From: Mumia sp. Pv4-285
GTDB lineage: Bacteria; Actinomycetota; Actinomycetes; Propionibacteriales; Nocardioidaceae
Length of the DNA: 64,000 nt
Direction: 5' to 3'
Assembly (NCBI RefSeq): GCF_041320275.1
Contig: NZ_CP162023.1
Location: forward strand, 4,402,001-4,466,000
This document shows positions 34,257 to 44,206 of this stretch, piece after piece. A program made the translations under genes and the position numbers. The notes below the pieces were generated by a model. The model searched no databases, was not told the origin of the DNA, and worked only from the letters and a program-made list of their open reading frames with translations. Every line of letters begins with the position of its first letter. The stretch's first letter is position 1.

Positions 34257-36290
34257 ATGGCTGAGCAGCCCGCCCCCACCCCGTACCCGCACCTCCTCTC
34301 GCCGATCGAGGTCGCGGGTTTCACCCTGCGCAACCGCGTGATGATGGGCTCGATGCACACCAAGCTCGAGGACCGGGCGAGCGACGTGCCCAAGCTGGCG
34401 GCGTACTTCGCCGAGCGCGCCCAGGGCGGCACCGCACTCCTCGTCACGGGCGGGTACGCCCCGAGCTGGCGAGGCTGGCTCAGCCCGATGGGCTCGACGA
34501 TGGCGTCGCGCCGCCTGGCCGACCGCCACCGCGAGATCACCGACGCCGTCCACGTGCACGACAGCCGCATCCTCATGCAGGTGCTGCACGCGGGGCGCTA
34601 CGGCTACTCGCCCTTCTCGAAGGGCGTCTCCTCCAAGCAGTCCCCGATCACCCCGTTCAAGCCGAGCGCGATGAGCACCCGTGAGGTGGAGCGCACCGTG
34701 CACGACTTCGTGCGTGCGGCCATGCTTGCCCAGCGCGCGGGCTACGACGGCGTGGAGATCATGGGCTCCGAGGGCTACCTCATCAACCAGTTCCTCGCGG
34801 CCCGGACCAACGACCGTACGGACGCTTGGGGCGGCACCGCCGAGAAGCGGATGCGCTTCCCGGTGGAGGTCGTGCGGCAGATCCGCGAGGCGGCCGGCGA
34901 GCGGTTCATCGTCCAGTACCGGATCTCGCTCCTCGATCTCGTCGACGACGCCCAGACGTGGGAGGAGACCGTCGAGCTGGCACGCCGGCTGGAGGCGGCG
35001 GGCGCGTCGATCCTCAACACCGGCATCGGCTGGCACGAGGCGCGCGTCCCCACCATCGTCACGTCAGTGCCGCGGGCGGCGTTCGCCTGGGTGACCGGCA
35101 AGCTGCGTCCCGAGGTCGGCATCCCGGTCATCGCCTCGAACCGCATCAACACGCCTGAGGTGGCCGAGCAGATCCTCGCCGACGGCCAGGCCGACATGGT
35201 CTCGATGGCGCGCCCGCTGCTCGCCGACGCGGCATTCGTCAACAAGGCCGCCGCAGGCCGCGCCGACGAGATCAACACCTGCATCGCCTGCAACCAGGGC
35301 TGCCTCGACCACACCTTCAAGAACCAGCGCGCCACCTGCCTGGTGAACCCGCGCGCCGGGTACGAGACCGAGCTGCGCCTCCTGCCCGTGCCGAAGCCGC
35401 GGCGCAAGAGCATCGCCGTCGTCGGTGCCGGCCCCGCCGGGCTCGCCGCCGCGACCGAGCTGGCCGACCGCGGGCACGACGTCACGCTGTACGAGGCGGA
35501 CGACCAGGTCGGCGGCCAGTTCCGTCTCGCGCGACGCATCCCGGGCAAGGAGGAGTTCGCGGAGACGCTGCGCTACTACACGCGCCGGCTCGAGGTGACC
35601 GGCGTCGACGTCCGGCTCTCGACGCGGGCTACGGTCGCCGACCTGAGCGCGTACGACGAGGTCGTCGTCGCGACCGGGGTGGTCCCGAGGATCCCGGAGA
35701 TCAAGGGGCTCGACCACGCGAGCGTCGCCTCGTACCCGGACGTCATCGACGGCCGCGTCGAGGCAGGGCGTCGCGTCGCTGTCATCGGAGCCGGCGGGAT
35801 CGGCTTCGACGTCGCCGAGTTCCTGCTGCACCAGCCCGACGAGGAGCTCGGCGCCTGGATGGCGCGCTGGGGCGTCACCGACCCTGCGCTCGAGCCCGGC
35901 GGCCTCGCCACGAAGGTCAAGGCGCCGCCGGAGCGCGAGGTCTGGCTGCTCCAGCGCAAGGACGCCCCGCTCGGCAAGGGTCTCGCGAAGACGTCGGGCT
36001 GGGTGCACCGCGCGACGCTGAAGGACTCCGGCGTCAACATGCTCGCCGGCGTCTCGTACGAGTTCGTGGACGACGCGGGCCTGCACATCCTCGACCGGGA
36101 CGGCAACGCCCAGGTGATCGAGGTGGACACGGTCGTCGTGTGCGCCGGGCAGGAGTCGGTCACCGACCTCGCCGACCCGCTGCGTGCGGCCGGCGTGAGC
36201 GTGCACGTGATCGGAGGTGCCGACGTCGCAGCCGAGCTCGACGCGAAGCGCGCCATCCGCCAGGCCACGGAGCTCGCCGCCCGTCTCTGA
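34257..36290 (+). CDS. fadH: NADPH-dependent 2,4-dienoyl-CoA reductase-like flavoenzyme
   Basis: A 677-residue Old-Yellow-Enzyme/FAD fusion. The TIM-barrel FMN domain (about 12-340) includes VMQVLHAGRYG-type residues. The 4Fe-4S cysteines are in CIACNQGCLD and ATCLVNPR (about 340-365). A C-terminal FAD/NADPH domain carries GAGPAG (about 388) and GAGGIG (about 505). This order is the FadH layout, which reduces 2,4-dienoyl-CoA esters in unsaturated fatty acid breakdown. Related enzymes act on other enals, so the substrate is inferred. It is a single gene with no other beta-oxidation genes nearby. Confidence 0.9.
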   Translation: MAEQPAPTPYPHLLSPIEVAGFTLRNRVMMGSMHTKLEDRASDVPKLAAYFAERAQGGTALLVTGGYAPSWRGWLSPMGSTMASRRLADRHREITDAVHVHDSRILMQVLHAGRYGYSPFSKGVSSKQSPITPFKPSAMSTREVERTVHDFVRAAMLAQRAGYDGVEIMGSEGYLINQFLAARTNDRTDAWGGTAEKRMRFPVEVVRQIREAAGERFIVQYRISLLDLVDDAQTWEETVELARRLEAAGASILNTGIGWHEARVPTIVTSVPRAAFAWVTGKLRPEVGIPVIASNRINTPEVAEQILADGQADMVSMARPLLADAAFVNKAAAGRADEINTCIACNQGCLDHTFKNQRATCLVNPRAGYETELRLLPVPKPRRKSIAVVGAGPAGLAAATELADRGHDVTLYEADDQVGGQFRLARRIPGKEEFAETLRYYTRRLEVTGVDVRLSTRATVADLSAYDEVVVATGVVPRIPEIKGLDHASVASYPDVIDGRVEAGRRVAVIGAGGIGFDVAEFLLHQPDEELGAWMARWGVTDPALEPGGLATKVKAPPEREVWLLQRKDAPLGKGLAKTSGWVHRATLKDSGVNMLAGVSYEFVDDAGLHILDRDGNAQVIEVDTVVVCAGQESVTDLADPLRAAGVSVHVIGGADVAAELDAKRAIRQATELAARL

Positions 36291-36317
36291 CCCGTACCGC
36301 CTCGCCGGGCCGCTCGG

Positions 36318-39300
36318 TCAGCGGCCGAACACCTCCAGCTCCGCCAGCTGCAGGCGGTGGTAGCCGGCCCCCGACTCGTCGGGTGAAGGACGTCCGAGCG
36401 TGTGCGTGCGCAGACGCACGTACCGACCGTTCCCTTCGACCTCGTAGCCCAGCGGCCGGCTGCCGTCGGTGGCCTGGCCGACCAGCGACCGCACCGTACG
36501 CCACGTGGTCCCGTCGTCGGAGACCTCGAGGTCGAAGTCGAGCGGGAAGTTCGCGCCGCTCGTGCCCCGTCCGTCGCCCGGGACCTCGGTGCGCGGGTAG
36601 ACCCAGACGCTCCCCAGGTCGCGTGGGGCACCGAGGTCGACGGTGACCCACTCCTCGGACGCGGGGACGGTGCTCCACGGGTCGCTCGTGTAGCCCTTCG
36701 ACGCCGGCGTGCTCTCGCGGACGCCGTCGGTGAGGTTGGCCGCAGACCACCCGCAGCAGCTCAGCGTCCGACGCGCGGTGACCGGTCGCCCTGCCGCGAG
36801 GTTGCCGGCCTGGTCGGGCACCTGCGGGGCACGGTCGAGCGCGACCTGGTCGAGCTGGAAGCGTCCGCCCCAGGCCCCCGAGCTGCTCCCACGGAACGCG
36901 ACCTCGAGCCCCGTCACTGAGGTCGGCGTCCACTCGCGGAGGTCGATCTCCACCTTCGTCCACTGGTTGGGCGTGATCCGGACGACCTTCTCGTACGGCT
37001 CCGCGCCCTCACCGGTCGCACGCACGCGCACATCCGACACACTTCCTCCGCCGCCGTACGCGTTGACGTAGGCCAGGAGGCTCGTCGCGTCGCCGACCAC
37101 GATCGGAGACGACGGCGTCACTGCCACGCTCCGCCACGCGTCGGCCGGCCGGCCTGCGTCCGGGCTCGCCTCGAGGGCGCCCGTCCCCAGCCGCGGTCCG
37201 CCGGGCCCGTTCGCGAAGGAGCGCACCGACTCGACCGTCGCCGTCCCCTCGCCGGCGGTCCAGCCGTCGAGCCCGCCCTCGAAGTTGAAGAGCAGGTCCA
37301 TGCCGTCCGGCAGGCACGCCTCGCCGGAGGCGTCGGCGGAGCACCCCGGCCCGCGCAGGTACGCCTCTCCGCGGACGCGGCCGACGAAGGCGCCGTCGGC
37401 GTACGCGTCCAGGACGACGCGGCCGGTGGCGCTCGCACCGTCCGTCGCGGTGAGGGCGAGGGTGGCGGTGGCCGTGCCGTCGGCAGGCACGGTGAACACC
37501 CGCTCGTCGGCGAGCGTCCATCCGTCGGGGACCGTCACCGGCCGGAGCTCGACGCTCGCCGCGCGGCTGGTGCTCAGATTGCGCAGCGGCAGGCTGAGCG
37601 TGGCGGACTCGCGGGCGGTGACCACGCGCGGCGCGACGGTCAGCGTGCCGATCTCGACCGGCGCCTCCACCACCGCCTCGACGGTGAACGGGTGGTCGAC
37701 CTCGATGCCCTTCACCTCGTACGACACGGTGCCGGGGATGACGACGGGGCCGAGCTCCTGCGTCTTCGCGACCGACACCTCGACGCGTGCCGTGGCGGTG
37801 GACCTCGGCGCGATCCGCGCCGGGAGAGCCTCCACGGTCCGCATGCCCCAGCCGTCCGGCGCGTCGAACGCGAGGCCGTCGGTGGAGAGCGCCGTACGCC
37901 CGGTGTTCTCGACGCGCACCTCGACCGTCGCCGTCTCGCCCGGCAGCAGCCGCCCCGCGGCCGTCGCGGCGACCGTCACGCCGTTCGCACGCGAGACCTC
38001 CGGCGCCAGGAGACGCGCCACCCGGTCGACCAGCGGACGGAGGGTGGCGTACCCCTCGTCGCTGAGGGACCCCCGACGGTTCTCCCAGGCGACCGCGGCC
38101 GCCAGCAGGTTCGTGAGGCGCAGCGCCACCGCTGTCGCCTCGTCCGCGGCCTCGTCCTTGCCCTTGAGCCGCAGCGCCGACGCCACCCGCACGGAGGCGT
38201 CGGCCGCCGTGGTCGCCGCACGGATGCGGAGACGACCGGCGGACGAGAGGTCGCCGCTGCGCTGGAGCCGGTCGACCTCGGCGCGGACGGCCGCGAGCCC
38301 CGCCTCCGCGCGGCGCAGCGCGCCGGCAGTGCGGTCGACGACGAGCTCGTAGGAGCCGGAGCCCAGTGTCACGACCGCGTCCTTGCCCACCGTCTTCACG
38401 TCTCGTACACCCGGGCGGTCTGCGGCGTGGCCGAGCTCGCGTCCCGTCCCCTCCAGCACGTCCTCGGCGGCGGCAGCCGGCACGCGGACCTCGGCCGTCG
38501 CACCGACCGGCACGGTGACTCGCTGGACGAGCCCGCCGTCGCGGTGGAACCAGTGGGTCGACGCGTCGCCCCGCGGCGTCCGGATCGTCGCGCGCGCCTC
38601 GTCGAGCTCGGCGTGCAGCTCGGGGTCGACGCGGAGGTGGTCGTACCCCCTCGAGCCCGCGGTCTGCCCGAGGCCGGCGACCCGGTCGTACAGCCAGGCG
38701 TCGATCGAGCTGAACATCGGGTGGTTCAGCGACGACACGCCCCGCCAGTCCTCCCAGATCGTGCCCGGCCCGTTCGCGAGCATGTAGCCCCAGCCGGGGT
38801 ACTCCTCGTTGCGCACCACGTCGAGCACGAGGTCCGAGCGACCGTACGCGGCGAGCGCCTCCGGGATGTACTTGATGCCGGGCAGGCCACCGGTGAAGTG
38901 GCCGTCCTTCGCCTCGACCTGCGCGACGAGCGTCGCGAGGACGTCCTTCTCACGCCCGTCGGGGACGACGCCGAGCAGCAGCGGGAAGGCGTTCGAGAAC
39001 TGGCTCGGGCCGTACGTCGCGTCGACGCCGTCGAAGTAGCGGGCGTTGATCGCGTCCCGGACCTGGGCAGCGCGGGTGCGGAAGCGCGTGGCGTCGGCGT
39101 CGTGGCCGGTCTGCGTCGCCATCGCGGTCATCTCGCGGAGCACCCAGAAGTAGAACGCGCTCCGGAAGAGCGTCCCGTCGGTGCTCTCGACGGCGACCCA
39201 GTCCTGGCCCCACTGCTGCGAGGGACGAGTGACGAGCCCGCCGTCGGTCGTGGTCTCGACGTACGCGATCCAGCGCGCCATCGAGCCGTAGTGCGTGGAG

Positions 39301-41105
39301 ACGACGCGCTCGTCGCCGTACGTGCGCTGGAGGTAGCCCGGGATGAGCACGGTCGCCGCGGCCCACGCCGGGTCGGAGCGGTTCTGCCAGCCGGAGGTCG
39401 GCTCGACCGGAACGATGTCCGGGACCTGGCCGTCCGGGCGCTGCGCGTCGGACATGTCGCTCACGAACTTCTCGTAGAACGACTGCATGTCGAGGTTGTT
39501 GACGAGCGCCTCGGCAGCGATGTGCGCGTCGGCCATCCACCCCCGCTTCTCGCGGGTCGGGGTGTCCTCAGGGATGCCGTGCAGCCCGTTGAGCTGTGTC
39601 TGGACGTTGGCGGCGTGGAGCTTGTCGAGCATCGCGTCGGAGCTGTCGAAGGTCCCGGTCCGCGCGACGTCGTTGTGGATCTCCTGCGCGACCAGCGTCG
39701 TCGCGGACGGCGCCTCGGTCAGTCCGCTGACCTCGACCCACCGGAACCCGGCGTAGACGAACCGCGGCTGCCAGTCGACGGCACCCGCGCCCGCGGCCGT
39801 GTACGTGCTCGTCTGCGCGGCACCGATCACGCTGTTGTCGACGCGGCCGCCATTGAGGCGCTCGCCGTGCTTGATGGTCACCTTCGCCGCGGCGGGAAGC
39901 GTCGCACGCAGGCGGGTCCAGCCGGACATGTTCGTGCCGAAGTCGAAGACGTACACGCCGGCCGCAGGGTTGGTGACGGCCACCGCCTCGTGGCTGCGGG
40001 TCACACGCATCGGTTCGTACTGTGCCGAGGTCAGGGTGCCGAGCCCGCCGGCGACGACGGTCGCTGCGCTCCAGGTCGAGGCGTCGTACGCGGGCTCGTC
40101 CCAGCCCGCGACCTCGCGGCGCGCGTCGTACGTCTCGCCGTTGAAGCGGTTCGCGCGGACGACGGGACCGGCGTGCGAGGTCCAGCCCTCGTCCGTGCGG
40201 AGCGTCGTCGTCGCGCCGTCGGCGGTGGTGACCCGCAGCAGCGCGAGCACGTCGGAGTCCTCGCCGATCTGCAGCCCGAGCACGTTGCGGCCGTCCTCGA
40301 CCAGGTCGGTCACGTCGTACGTGCGGTAGAGCGAGCGGACTCGGCTGTCGACCGGCTCGCCCTGAAGTCGGTCGTCACCGACGCGCTTCCCGTTGAGCGT
40401 GGCCTCGTAGATGCCGCGCGCGAGGCCGAAGTTCTGCTCGCAGCAGATGCCCTGGCCGTCCGGCCCGCGCTCGAAGCTCCCCCGGCCCGCGACGTACAGG
40501 CGGGCGTTCGTGACGGAGCCGCCGACGTCGCCGCTGCCTCGCAGGTAGCTGCCACCGGCGGCCGTCGACGCGGGTGAGATCCACCGGGCGCCGTCCCAGT
40601 CGGCGGCGTCGAGCAGGCCGGTCTCGAAGCGCGCCGGCTCGCTCCACGGCGTCAGGCGCCCGGCCGCGTCCCACACCCGGACGCGCCAGTGGTACGCGGT
40701 CGCGCTGGTGAGGGCCGGCCCGTCGTAGGCAATGCCGAAGCTCTTCGCGGACGACGTCTTGCCGGTGTCCCACGCGTCCGCCTTGCCCGCGTCCAGCAGC
40801 GACGCCGTGCTGGCCACCTCCACCTCGTACGCCGACTGCGCCTGGTCGCGGACGTCGGAGCTGAGGATCCACGACAGCCGCGGGCGGGCTGCGTCGACGC
40901 CGAGCGGTGCGGGCTGGTTCTCGACCTCGAGACCGCCGACGCTCACGGGCGAGCGATCCGGTCGGCTGCTCGCCGACGCCGCGTCGGCGGCCGGGGCGCC
41001 CAGGCTGGTGACCGCGAGCGCCAGTCCGGCGGCCACGACCACCACCTTGCGAGACGCGGAGGACAGGACGGCTCTGGTCGCGCTCACGGCAGCTCCCGGG
41101 GTCAT
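36318..41105 (-). CDS. Secreted multidomain alpha-L-rhamnosidase (GH78)
   Basis: A 1595-residue secreted enzyme that cleaves alpha-L-rhamnose from glycosides or polysaccharides. The signal peptide (about 15-43) is followed by a rhamnosidase N-domain, jelly-roll modules with the PRFVYAGFRWVEVSG motif, and the GH78 catalytic barrel. The conserved acidic segment is EDTPTREKRGWMADAH. A C-terminal beta-sandwich, an NEW3-like module (about 1030-1130), and a discoidin-type carbohydrate-binding domain at the end follow. ATG 41105 was chosen as the first ATG before the signal peptide. A LacI-type palindrome sits 4 nt upstream. Confidence 0.92.
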   Translation of the reverse strand: MTPGAAVSATRAVLSSASRKVVVVAAGLALAVTSLGAPAADAASASSRPDRSPVSVGGLEVENQPAPLGVDAARPRLSWILSSDVRDQAQSAYEVEVASTASLLDAGKADAWDTGKTSSAKSFGIAYDGPALTSATAYHWRVRVWDAAGRLTPWSEPARFETGLLDAADWDGARWISPASTAAGGSYLRGSGDVGGSVTNARLYVAGRGSFERGPDGQGICCEQNFGLARGIYEATLNGKRVGDDRLQGEPVDSRVRSLYRTYDVTDLVEDGRNVLGLQIGEDSDVLALLRVTTADGATTTLRTDEGWTSHAGPVVRANRFNGETYDARREVAGWDEPAYDASTWSAATVVAGGLGTLTSAQYEPMRVTRSHEAVAVTNPAAGVYVFDFGTNMSGWTRLRATLPAAAKVTIKHGERLNGGRVDNSVIGAAQTSTYTAAGAGAVDWQPRFVYAGFRWVEVSGLTEAPSATTLVAQEIHNDVARTGTFDSSDAMLDKLHAANVQTQLNGLHGIPEDTPTREKRGWMADAHIAAEALVNNLDMQSFYEKFVSDMSDAQRPDGQVPDIVPVEPTSGWQNRSDPAWAAATVLIPGYLQRTYGDERVVSTHYGSMARWIAYVETTTDGGLVTRPSQQWGQDWVAVESTDGTLFRSAFYFWVLREMTAMATQTGHDADATRFRTRAAQVRDAINARYFDGVDATYGPSQFSNAFPLLLGVVPDGREKDVLATLVAQVEAKDGHFTGGLPGIKYIPEALAAYGRSDLVLDVVRNEEYPGWGYMLANGPGTIWEDWRGVSSLNHPMFSSIDAWLYDRVAGLGQTAGSRGYDHLRVDPELHAELDEARATIRTPRGDASTHWFHRDGGLVQRVTVPVGATAEVRVPAAAAEDVLEGTGRELGHAADRPGVRDVKTVGKDAVVTLGSGSYELVVDRTAGALRRAEAGLAAVRAEVDRLQRSGDLSSAGRLRIRAATTAADASVRVASALRLKGKDEAADEATAVALRLTNLLAAAVAWENRRGSLSDEGYATLRPLVDRVARLLAPEVSRANGVTVAATAAGRLLPGETATVEVRVENTGRTALSTDGLAFDAPDGWGMRTVEALPARIAPRSTATARVEVSVAKTQELGPVVIPGTVSYEVKGIEVDHPFTVEAVVEAPVEIGTLTVAPRVVTARESATLSLPLRNLSTSRAASVELRPVTVPDGWTLADERVFTVPADGTATATLALTATDGASATGRVVLDAYADGAFVGRVRGEAYLRGPGCSADASGEACLPDGMDLLFNFEGGLDGWTAGEGTATVESVRSFANGPGGPRLGTGALEASPDAGRPADAWRSVAVTPSSPIVVGDATSLLAYVNAYGGGGSVSDVRVRATGEGAEPYEKVVRITPNQWTKVEIDLREWTPTSVTGLEVAFRGSSSGAWGGRFQLDQVALDRAPQVPDQAGNLAAGRPVTARRTLSCCGWSAANLTDGVRESTPASKGYTSDPWSTVPASEEWVTVDLGAPRDLGSVWVYPRTEVPGDGRGTSGANFPLDFDLEVSDDGTTWRTVRSLVGQATDGSRPLGYEVEGNGRYVRLRTHTLGRPSPDESGAGYHRLQLAELEVFGR

Positions 41106-41108
41106 GGC

Positions 41109-41167
41109 GTTGAATCGATTCAACTCCGTGCCCGTTGAAAATATGAGCCACGTCACACGCTGGTCAA
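41109..41167 (-). promoter_or_regulatory. Rhamnosidase promoter and LacI-type operator
   Basis: GTTGAATCGATTCAAC (41109-41124) is a perfect 16-bp palindrome of the kind bound by LacI-family sugar repressors. Upstream on the minus strand are TTGACC (41167-41162) and CATATT (41145-41140) with a 16-bp gap, a good -35/-10 pair. The operator lies between the start point and the ATG, so binding should block transcription. Confidence 0.75.
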
Positions 41168-41208
41168 GACTGCGGGCGCGGGGTGACCGGTTCCGGCCAC
41201 GCGCCTCG

Positions 41209-41280
41209 CGTCCCCGATTTGTGCAGTTGGACAAGGAATCCGGTGCAGAGTTCCTTGTCTTATCGCACAAATCGGGGACG
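41209..41280. repeat. Hairpin element, copy 2 (CGTCCCCGATTTGTGC arms)
   Basis: The outer arms CGTCCCCGATTTGTGC (41209-41224) and complement (41265-41280) match copy 1 at 33242. The inner stem GACAAGGAA (41230-41238) pairs perfectly with TTCCTTGTC (41251-41259), but its sequence differs from copy 1. It lies 11 nt after the stop of the peptidase gene (ends 41292, minus strand). Confidence 0.72.
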
Positions 41281-41291
41281 GAGCCTCCGCG

Positions 41292-43205
41292 TCAGTCGGT
41301 CTCGTCCAGCGTCGCCGGGAGGCCCTGCTGCGGCGCGAGCTCGCTGCGCTTCGGCAACCAGCCCCAGCCCGACGCCCAGTTCGGGTGCGGCAGCGCGAGG
41401 CCGGGCAGGACGAAGCTCGACTTCGCGAGGTCCAGCGTGTACGTCGACGCCGTGGTGTCGACGTTGCGGACCCGACCGTTCGCCGCCGCGACGACGACCA
41501 CGCCGAGACGGTGTCCCTTCTTCACGAGAGCGTCGTCCGGGTCGAGCGTGACCGTCACGTCGTGCGTGCCGGCACCGTCCAGCCGCGCCCAGCCGCGACC
41601 GAGCACCTGCAGCGGCGTCGTCCCGACGTTGCGCGCCATCGTGAAGTAGCAGGCGTCGTCAGCGGCCGTCGACGCTCCCACACAGGTCTCGGTCGTCGTC
41701 GTGGATGCGCCGTCGCCGGTGGTGAGGACACGCTCGGCCTCGCCGTAGTCGACGAGCATGACCCCGACCTGCCCGGTCGGCACCTGCGTCGTCACTCGCA
41801 GCTTCGCGACCATCGATCCGCTCATCCGGGCGTCGGTCAGCAGCGGCGTGGTCGCGTACAGGAGCCGGTTGGGGTTCTCGCCCTCGGCGACGGCGGCGTT
41901 CTCGCGCTGGCTCGGTGAGTTGACCCAGCTCGCCGTCGCCCTCTCGACCGGCCGCGCGAGGGCGCCGTCGGCCTGCGGGCGGAGCGTCGTGGTCGTCAGC
42001 CGGACGGGCCACGTGTACGAGTCGACCCAGTGGTTCGGGGCGGTCTCCACCTTCACGCGCGGCTCGAGGAGGATCGTGTTCCTGATCCCCATCAGCTCAT
42101 GGTCGAACCACCGGTGCAGCGTCCTGACCCACTCGTCGCGGTCGATGTCGAACGGGTCGACGTGCCCGACGCGGCTCAGCCACATCTTGCGCGTGACGCC
42201 GGCCTTGCCCAGCGCGTCCCACCAGGTGGAGAAGTGACGCGTCTTGACGTTCGTGTCCTGCAGCCCGTGGTAGATGAAGACGCTCGCCTTCACCTTCTCG
42301 GCGCTGAGCTCGACCGAGTCTCGATAGTTCCGCTCGTCCCAGAACGCGTTGTGCTCGCCGGTCTCGTCGGCGTCCTCGTCGTTCATCCGCTGGTAGGTGG
42401 CCGAGCAGTCCTGCGGCTGCGTGCGGTTGTCGTCGACGCGGCTCGCCAGCCCGCTGGAGTAGTTCCAGCTGTACGGCAGGCCCTGCGAGCGGCTGTAGTC
42501 GTACCAGGAGCTGATCGCGCTCACCGGGACGATCGTCTCCAGACCCTTCACGCCCGTGGCGGCGACGCCGTTGGCGATCGTGCCGTCGTAGCTCTTCCCG
42601 ATCATGCCGGTCTTGCCGGTGGACCAGTCGGCCTCGACCGGGTTGCCGGCCGCGTCGACGGCCTCGGCGTTGCCGTTGAGCCACTCGACCACGGCCTTGA
42701 TCGAGCCGATGTCGGACTTGCCGCCGGTGTCGACGCAACCGGTCGAGCGCGAGGTGCCGGCGACGTCGGCGGCGACGTACGCGTAGCCGCGCGGAACGAA
42801 GTAGTTGTCGTAGAAGAGCGGGAACTTGTCGAGGTTGCCTGCCGCGTCGAAGGTCTTGCACTCGGACTCGTTGCCGCGGCACAGGCTCGTGTAGTAGGGG
42901 CTCGCATCCATGACGACAGGCACGTCCACGCCCGTCGCGTCGAGCTCGCGGGGACGCACGATGTCGGCGGCGATCTTGTCCTTCTCCCCGTCGCCGTCGA
43001 AGTCGGGAGCGATGACCCAGACGGTCTCGCGGATCGCGTCGGCGTAGCTGTAGACCGGGGAGGAGACTCCCCCGGACAGCACGTACGGCTTCGGGGCAGG
43101 GGCGGCGGTCGCGGTCGCGGTGGTGCCCGCGACCAGCGCCGTACCGGTGAGGGTGAGGGTCAGCAGGACGCCGACGGCGGTTCGGGATCTGCGAGTCGGA
43201 TGCAT
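41292..43205 (-). CDS. Secreted Xaa-Pro dipeptidyl-peptidase-like hydrolase (S15/CocE family)
   Basis: A 637-residue secreted serine hydrolase. The signal peptide is followed by an alpha/beta-hydrolase domain with nucleophile GKSYDG and a His late in the domain near LSRVGHVDPF. The C-terminal beta-sandwich matches the PepX_C/CocE module. Members either remove X-Pro dipeptides or hydrolyse esters and acyl groups; specificity cannot be told apart here. It lies divergent from the aldo/keto reductase operon, across a short promoter region. Confidence 0.85.
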   Translation of the reverse strand: MHPTRRSRTAVGVLLTLTLTGTALVAGTTATATAAPAPKPYVLSGGVSSPVYSYADAIRETVWVIAPDFDGDGEKDKIAADIVRPRELDATGVDVPVVMDASPYYTSLCRGNESECKTFDAAGNLDKFPLFYDNYFVPRGYAYVAADVAGTSRSTGCVDTGGKSDIGSIKAVVEWLNGNAEAVDAAGNPVEADWSTGKTGMIGKSYDGTIANGVAATGVKGLETIVPVSAISSWYDYSRSQGLPYSWNYSSGLASRVDDNRTQPQDCSATYQRMNDEDADETGEHNAFWDERNYRDSVELSAEKVKASVFIYHGLQDTNVKTRHFSTWWDALGKAGVTRKMWLSRVGHVDPFDIDRDEWVRTLHRWFDHELMGIRNTILLEPRVKVETAPNHWVDSYTWPVRLTTTTLRPQADGALARPVERATASWVNSPSQRENAAVAEGENPNRLLYATTPLLTDARMSGSMVAKLRVTTQVPTGQVGVMLVDYGEAERVLTTGDGASTTTTETCVGASTAADDACYFTMARNVGTTPLQVLGRGWARLDGAGTHDVTVTLDPDDALVKKGHRLGVVVVAAANGRVRNVDTTASTYTLDLAKSSFVLPGLALPHPNWASGWGWLPKRSELAPQQGLPATLDETD

Positions 43206-43282
43206 GGCCGGAGTCTCGCGCAGGGTCGCGGACCCGGCAATCCGTCACGTCGCCGATCGCGGCTGGGGGCCATGATGGCGGC

Positions 43283-44206
43283 ATGAGACTTGCCTACGGC
43301 TGCATGGGGCTCGGGTCCGCGACGCCGACGCCGAAGAGCGACGAGGTGGACCGGGCCGACGCGGCCGTCACGACGGCGTACGAGATCGGGATCCGGCTCT
43401 TCGACCACGCCGACATCTATGGCGGCGGAAGTGCCGAGACGGCGTTCGGGCAGGTCCTGGCCCGTCACCCGGGGCTGCGCGAGGAGCTGGAGATCCAGAC
43501 GAAGTGCGGCATCGTGATCGGCGGCGCTGAGGGCGGCAACGCGTACGACCTCTCGCAGGAGCACGTCCTCGCCTCGGTCGACGGAAGTCTCGACCGGCTC
43601 GGCATCGACCACGTCGACCGGCTCCTGCTGCACCGTCCGGACCCGCTCACCTCGCCGACCGCGATCGCCGACACGTTCGACGCGCTCGCAGCCGCCGGCA
43701 CCGTCCGCGCCTTCGGCGTCTCCAACATGGACGCGGCCCAGATCGCTCACCTCCGGACCGCCGTACGCCGTCCGGTCGACGTCAACCAGGTCGAGCTCGG
43801 CCTGCACCACCGCGACCTTCTCGAGGCCGGCGTCCTCGTGAACCACCCGGACGCGACGGCGTACGCACCCGTGGCGGGCACGCTCGACTACTGCGCGGAC
43901 CACGCGATCACTGTCCAGGCGTACGGTCCGCTGGCTCAGGGCCGCTTCACGGGTCAGCCGCGTGGAGCGGAGGACGAGGCGACGGCTCGTCTCGTCGACC
44001 GGTACGCCACCGCGCTCGGCGCCACGCCCGAGGCTGTCGTCCTCGGCTGGCTCCTCAAGCACCCCTCCGAGATCGTCGCCGTGATCGGGACGACCGACCC
44101 CGGCCGCATCCGGGCCTGCGCCACCGCGGAGCAGGTCGCCGAGGCGATGACGCGGGACCAGTGGTGGTCCCTGTGGACCGCCGCGCGTGGTAAGCCAATG
44201 CCGTGA
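43283..44206 (+). CDS. Aldo/keto reductase
   Basis: A 307-residue TIM-barrel NADPH oxidoreductase. The catalytic Asp and Tyr are in LFDHADIYGGG, the Lys in QTKCGI and the His in LLLHRPDP. The family motif PVDVNQVELGLHH and the C-terminal SEIVAVIGTTDP are also present. It resembles YdhF-like aldo/keto reductases. The stop overlaps the manA start by 4 bp (GTGA), so it belongs to a three-gene operon. Confidence 0.93.
   Translation: MRLAYGCMGLGSATPTPKSDEVDRADAAVTTAYEIGIRLFDHADIYGGGSAETAFGQVLARHPGLREELEIQTKCGIVIGGAEGGNAYDLSQEHVLASVDGSLDRLGIDHVDRLLLHRPDPLTSPTAIADTFDALAAAGTVRAFGVSNMDAAQIAHLRTAVRRPVDVNQVELGLHHRDLLEAGVLVNHPDATAYAPVAGTLDYCADHAITVQAYGPLAQGRFTGQPRGAEDEATARLVDRYATALGATPEAVVLGWLLKHPSEIVAVIGTTDPGRIRACATAEQVAEAMTRDQWWSLWTAARGKPMP

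Noticed and set aside
37692-40577. A 961-codon plus-strand frame inside the rhamnosidase gene
   Set aside because: Antisense shadow; the GH78 protein on the other strand has clear domain order.
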